This document shows, piece after piece, positions 61,442 through 64,000 of a DNA stretch of 64,000 bases. The stretch spans positions 1-64,000 of the forward strand of contig NZ_JACHFA010000001.1 of NCBI RefSeq assembly GCF_014201705.1, read 5' to 3'. Each line of letters opens with the position of its first letter. Position 1 is the first letter of the stretch. The notes under the pieces are model-generated. The model searched no databases. It was given only the letters and a program-made list of their open reading frames with translations, and was not told where the DNA came from. A program made the position numbers and the translations under genes. This DNA comes from Borreliella spielmanii. GTDB taxonomy: Bacteria > Spirochaetota > Spirochaetia > Borreliales > Borreliaceae.

Positions 61442-64000
61442 CTAACCAGGTTGAGAAACAACTTTTAAAATAATTTGATTTAGTAGCTCAATCGATTGAA
61501 AAGGGGTAATATTATTAATATCTATATTAGAAATAAATTTTTTTAAATCTAAATACTCATTTAATTTAACATGAACATCAGTATCATTTTTCAAAACCTC
61601 TATATTATGATTATCAGAAGAAATACAAGGAGGAAATTCTAAACAAGAGCTATCCTTTCGACTTCCTAAACTTTGCAAGATAACATTAGCTCTATCTACC
61701 ACCCTTAAAGGAAGTCCTGCTATGCGAGCAACATAAATCCCATAAGAATTAAGAGATGGTTTTTCTTCAACTTCTCTTAAGAAAACAAGATCATTGCCTT
61801 GCTTTTCAATTTTCATTGAAAGGTTAATAAAAGCTTCATGATTAATAGCCGATAGTTCATGAAAATGTGTGGCAAACAAGCTTCTAGCTTTAATATACTC
61901 TAAAATATATTCTATAATAGAATAAGCAATAGCAAGTCCATCATTTGTACTAGTGCCTCTTCCAACTTCATCCATAATTATTAAGCTTTTTTCTGTCGCA
62001 TTTCTTAAAATATTAGCTGTTTCATTCATTTCAACTAAAAAAGTAGATTCCCCTTTAGCAAGATTATCACTTGCTCCAATTCTACAAAAAATTTTATCTG
62101 TAATACCTATTACGGCCTTGGAAGCCGGCACAAAAGATCCTATCTGCGCCATTAAAGTAATTAAAGCCACCTGACGCAAATAAGTTGATTTGCCTGCCAT
62201 ATTAGGACCAGTAATTAAACAAAAGTACCTTTCTTTATTAATCCTTACAAAATTTTCAGTAAAAATCTCAGTGTTTTTAACATAATGCTCAACAACAGGA
62301 TGTCGAGACTTTTCAAGAAAAATTTCTTTATCACATGTCAAAACGGGTCTTTTATATTCATTTTTTTTTGCCAAATAACCAAAGTTAACAACTAAATCAA
62401 TATATGCAAAAAATTCTGCAACCTTCTTAAGAACTTTATTATGCTTAACAACATTTGACGCTATTTCATCAAAAATTTCTTGCTCAAAAGAAACCACACT
62501 GTCTTCAGCATTATTAATATTCACTTCAAGAGAAATAAGTTTTTCTGTTTTATATCTTTTTGAAGAATTTAAAGTTTGACTTTCCATAAAATAAGGTGGC
62601 ACTTGAGCATAATTACTCTTTGTAACCTCAAAAAATAATCCCCTATTATTAGTTTTTCTAATCTTTAAATTATTAATCTTACTAAGCCTTTTCTCTGATT
62701 CAAGATATTCATCAATATATTTATTTGCATTAATTTTTAAATCTTTTAAACCATCAAGCTTTAAATCATAGCCCCTTTTAATAAGCTCATCAGAAGAGCT
62801 TGAAATTGCACTATTTATCAAAAAATAAACTTTAGAAACACTATCCTCTTCAAACTTATCAAAATTCCAATAATCAAAATTATGTTTGTCAAATAACTTT
62901 TTCACCAAAAAAAATACAGAAAGGGCTTTTTCAATAAATAAAAAATCTTTTTTAATATATCTTTTCATCTGAATCCTAGACACTATTCTCTCAATATCCC
63001 ATATATTAATAAAAGCTTCTCTTAAAGTCATAGTTAAGCTAATATTTTTACAAAAAAATTCAACATGATCTAGCCTAGTATTAATTTCAGAAATATTTAA
63101 AATTGGATTTAAAATAAATTCCCGCAAAAGCCTTTTTCCCATTGCAGTTTTGCAATCATTTAACACAGAATATAATGAGTATTGAGAAGAAAAATCATTA
63201 TTATTTTTTACAAGTTCAAGATTCACTTGAGTTACATCATCAAGAAACATGTACAAAGAATCATTATTAATATCTATTTTATCAATGTTACTTAATAAAT
63301 TTTTTAAATTATTTTTTATATGATTTATAATTAGAAAAATTGAAATGTAATAAGGTTTTTCCTCATCAAATCCAAGAGAGCTCAATCCAAGTATGTTAAA
63401 ATGTTCCTTTATAGTTTTTATTGCAACATCCTTATCAAGATGCCAAGCAGGCACTCTGTTAATTAAAAACCGACTAAGATTAAGCTTCTCTGAGTATTCA
63501 TAATAAAAGTTTTCAGAAACTATTATCTCTTTAGGAGAATATTTCTCAAGATCCCTTTTAAGTTTTTCAAAAAAGCTACTCTCATAAAACATTATCCCAA
63601 GACTAGAAGTAGATAAATCTATATAAGAAAAAGAATAATAATTTTTATAATCACTAATAGCAACTAAATAGTTATTAACATCATCATTTAAAAAATCTTC
63701 ATCAATAATAACACCTGGGGTTATTACCTCAACAACTTCTCTTTCTAAAGGCCCCCCAGAAGTAGAATTAGACGCTTGTTCACAAATTGCAACCTTTTTA
63801 TCAAATAAAATTAATTTCCTTATATATTCCTTACTAGTATGGCAAGGCACTCCACACATTGGAACATTTTCTCTTTTTGTCAATGTTAAATTAAGAAGCT
63901 TGCTTGCCTCAATTGCATCATCAAAAAACATTTCATAAAAACTTCCTACTCTGAAAAAAATGATAGCATCTTTATATTTTTTTTTGATATCTAAGTACTG
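61442..64000 (-). CDS. mutS: DNA mismatch repair protein MutS, partial at right edge
   Basis: Recognises mismatches. The frame is open to the last base, so the true start lies outside the window; 852 codons are visible. The visible N-terminus has the mismatch-binding Phe-X-Glu motif in FRVGSFYEMFFDDA, coded partly by 63932-64000. Further on come the connector and clamp domains and the ATPase domain: ITGPNMAGKSTYLRQ, MDEVGRGTSTND, ATHFHEL. It should begin only a few residues beyond the edge by family length. The comF-like gene follows after one base. Confidence 0.97.
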   Translation of the reverse strand, partial: QYLDIKKKYKDAIIFFRVGSFYEMFFDDAIEASKLLNLTLTKRENVPMCGVPCHTSKEYIRKLILFDKKVAICEQASNSTSGGPLEREVVEVITPGVIIDEDFLNDDVNNYLVAISDYKNYYSFSYIDLSTSSLGIMFYESSFFEKLKRDLEKYSPKEIIVSENFYYEYSEKLNLSRFLINRVPAWHLDKDVAIKTIKEHFNILGLSSLGFDEEKPYYISIFLIINHIKNNLKNLLSNIDKIDINNDSLYMFLDDVTQVNLELVKNNNDFSSQYSLYSVLNDCKTAMGKRLLREFILNPILNISEINTRLDHVEFFCKNISLTMTLREAFINIWDIERIVSRIQMKRYIKKDFLFIEKALSVFFLVKKLFDKHNFDYWNFDKFEEDSVSKVYFLINSAISSSSDELIKRGYDLKLDGLKDLKINANKYIDEYLESEKRLSKINNLKIRKTNNRGLFFEVTKSNYAQVPPYFMESQTLNSSKRYKTEKLISLEVNINNAEDSVVSFEQEIFDEIASNVVKHNKVLKKVAEFFAYIDLVVNFGYLAKKNEYKRPVLTCDKEIFLEKSRHPVVEHYVKNTEIFTENFVRINKERYFCLITGPNMAGKSTYLRQVALITLMAQIGSFVPASKAVIGITDKIFCRIGASDNLAKGESTFLVEMNETANILRNATEKSLIIMDEVGRGTSTNDGLAIAYSIIEYILEYIKARSLFATHFHELSAINHEAFINLSMKIEKQGNDLVFLREVEEKPSLNSYGIYVARIAGLPLRVVDRANVILQSLGSRKDSSCLEFPPCISSDNHNIEVLKNDTDVHVKLNEYLDLKKFISNIDINNITPFQSIELLNQIILKVVSQPG

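Overview
The window reads as a piece of a Lyme-disease spirochete chromosome (Borrelia/Borreliella burgdorferi sensu lato). Base composition is very AT-rich, coding density is very high, start codons are often TTG or GTG, and the gene order matches what I remember of the region from the arc operon (arcA, arcB, transporter) to mutS at the right part of the linear chromosome, written here in reverse orientation. The exact species or strain was not determined. I recognised 48 protein genes, 35 on the minus strand and 13 on the plus strand. I saw no rRNA, tRNA, insertion sequence, prophage or CRISPR array.

Left edge (1-3.9 kb): a 24-bp AT palindrome with telomere-like boxes, a 17-bp tandem repeat (4 copies) that runs through the stop codon of the first gene, then the arginine deiminase operon arcA-arcB-YfcC transporter, with no carbamate kinase. 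4-6.8 kb: a plus-strand trio of a lipoprotein with a permuted NlpC/P60-like domain, an RNase HI with a viroplasmin domain, and a second lipoprotein. 6.8-15.1 kb: uvrB-uvrA, with an LptD-like outer-membrane gene overlapping the end of uvrA. 15.2-23.2 kb (plus): phosphohexomutase, a ClpA/ClpC-type unfoldase with an altered second Walker B, an ileS that looks eukaryote-like, and a lipoprotein. 23.2-28.2 kb: ROK-family protein, sbcC, sbcD. 28.3-34.6 kb (plus): topA, hrpA, a small exported protein and a phosphodiester-glycosidase-family protein. 34.6-35.8 kb: small envelope proteins and an unlisted 31-codon ribosomal-protein gene (bS22 type).

35.7-64 kb is almost entirely minus strand: miaA, rpoZ, a cytidylate-kinase-like gene, yicC, murC, a P-loop protein, an RluA-type pseudouridine synthase, panF with a newly noticed yhdT-like small gene, and, divergently, coaBC. 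Then come a HEAT-repeat protein, murJ, tgt, two LptF/LptG permeases with a beta-propeller lipoprotein, pnp-rpsO, truB-rbfA-infB-nusA-rimP, comF-like and mutS, which runs off the right edge.

Themes: DNA repair (uvrA, uvrB, sbcC, sbcD, mutS), translation and ribosome assembly (rimP, nusA, infB, rbfA, truB, rpsO, bS22, tgt, miaA), CoA supply (yhdT-panF facing coaBC) and envelope export (LptD, LptF and LptG homologues in an organism without LPS). The most interesting items are the telomere-like edge, the hidden bS22-type and yhdT-like genes, the truncated panF in the same frame as yhdT, the coaBC palindrome, the rpsO leader hairpin, the altered ClpA D2 site, and the infB repeat.
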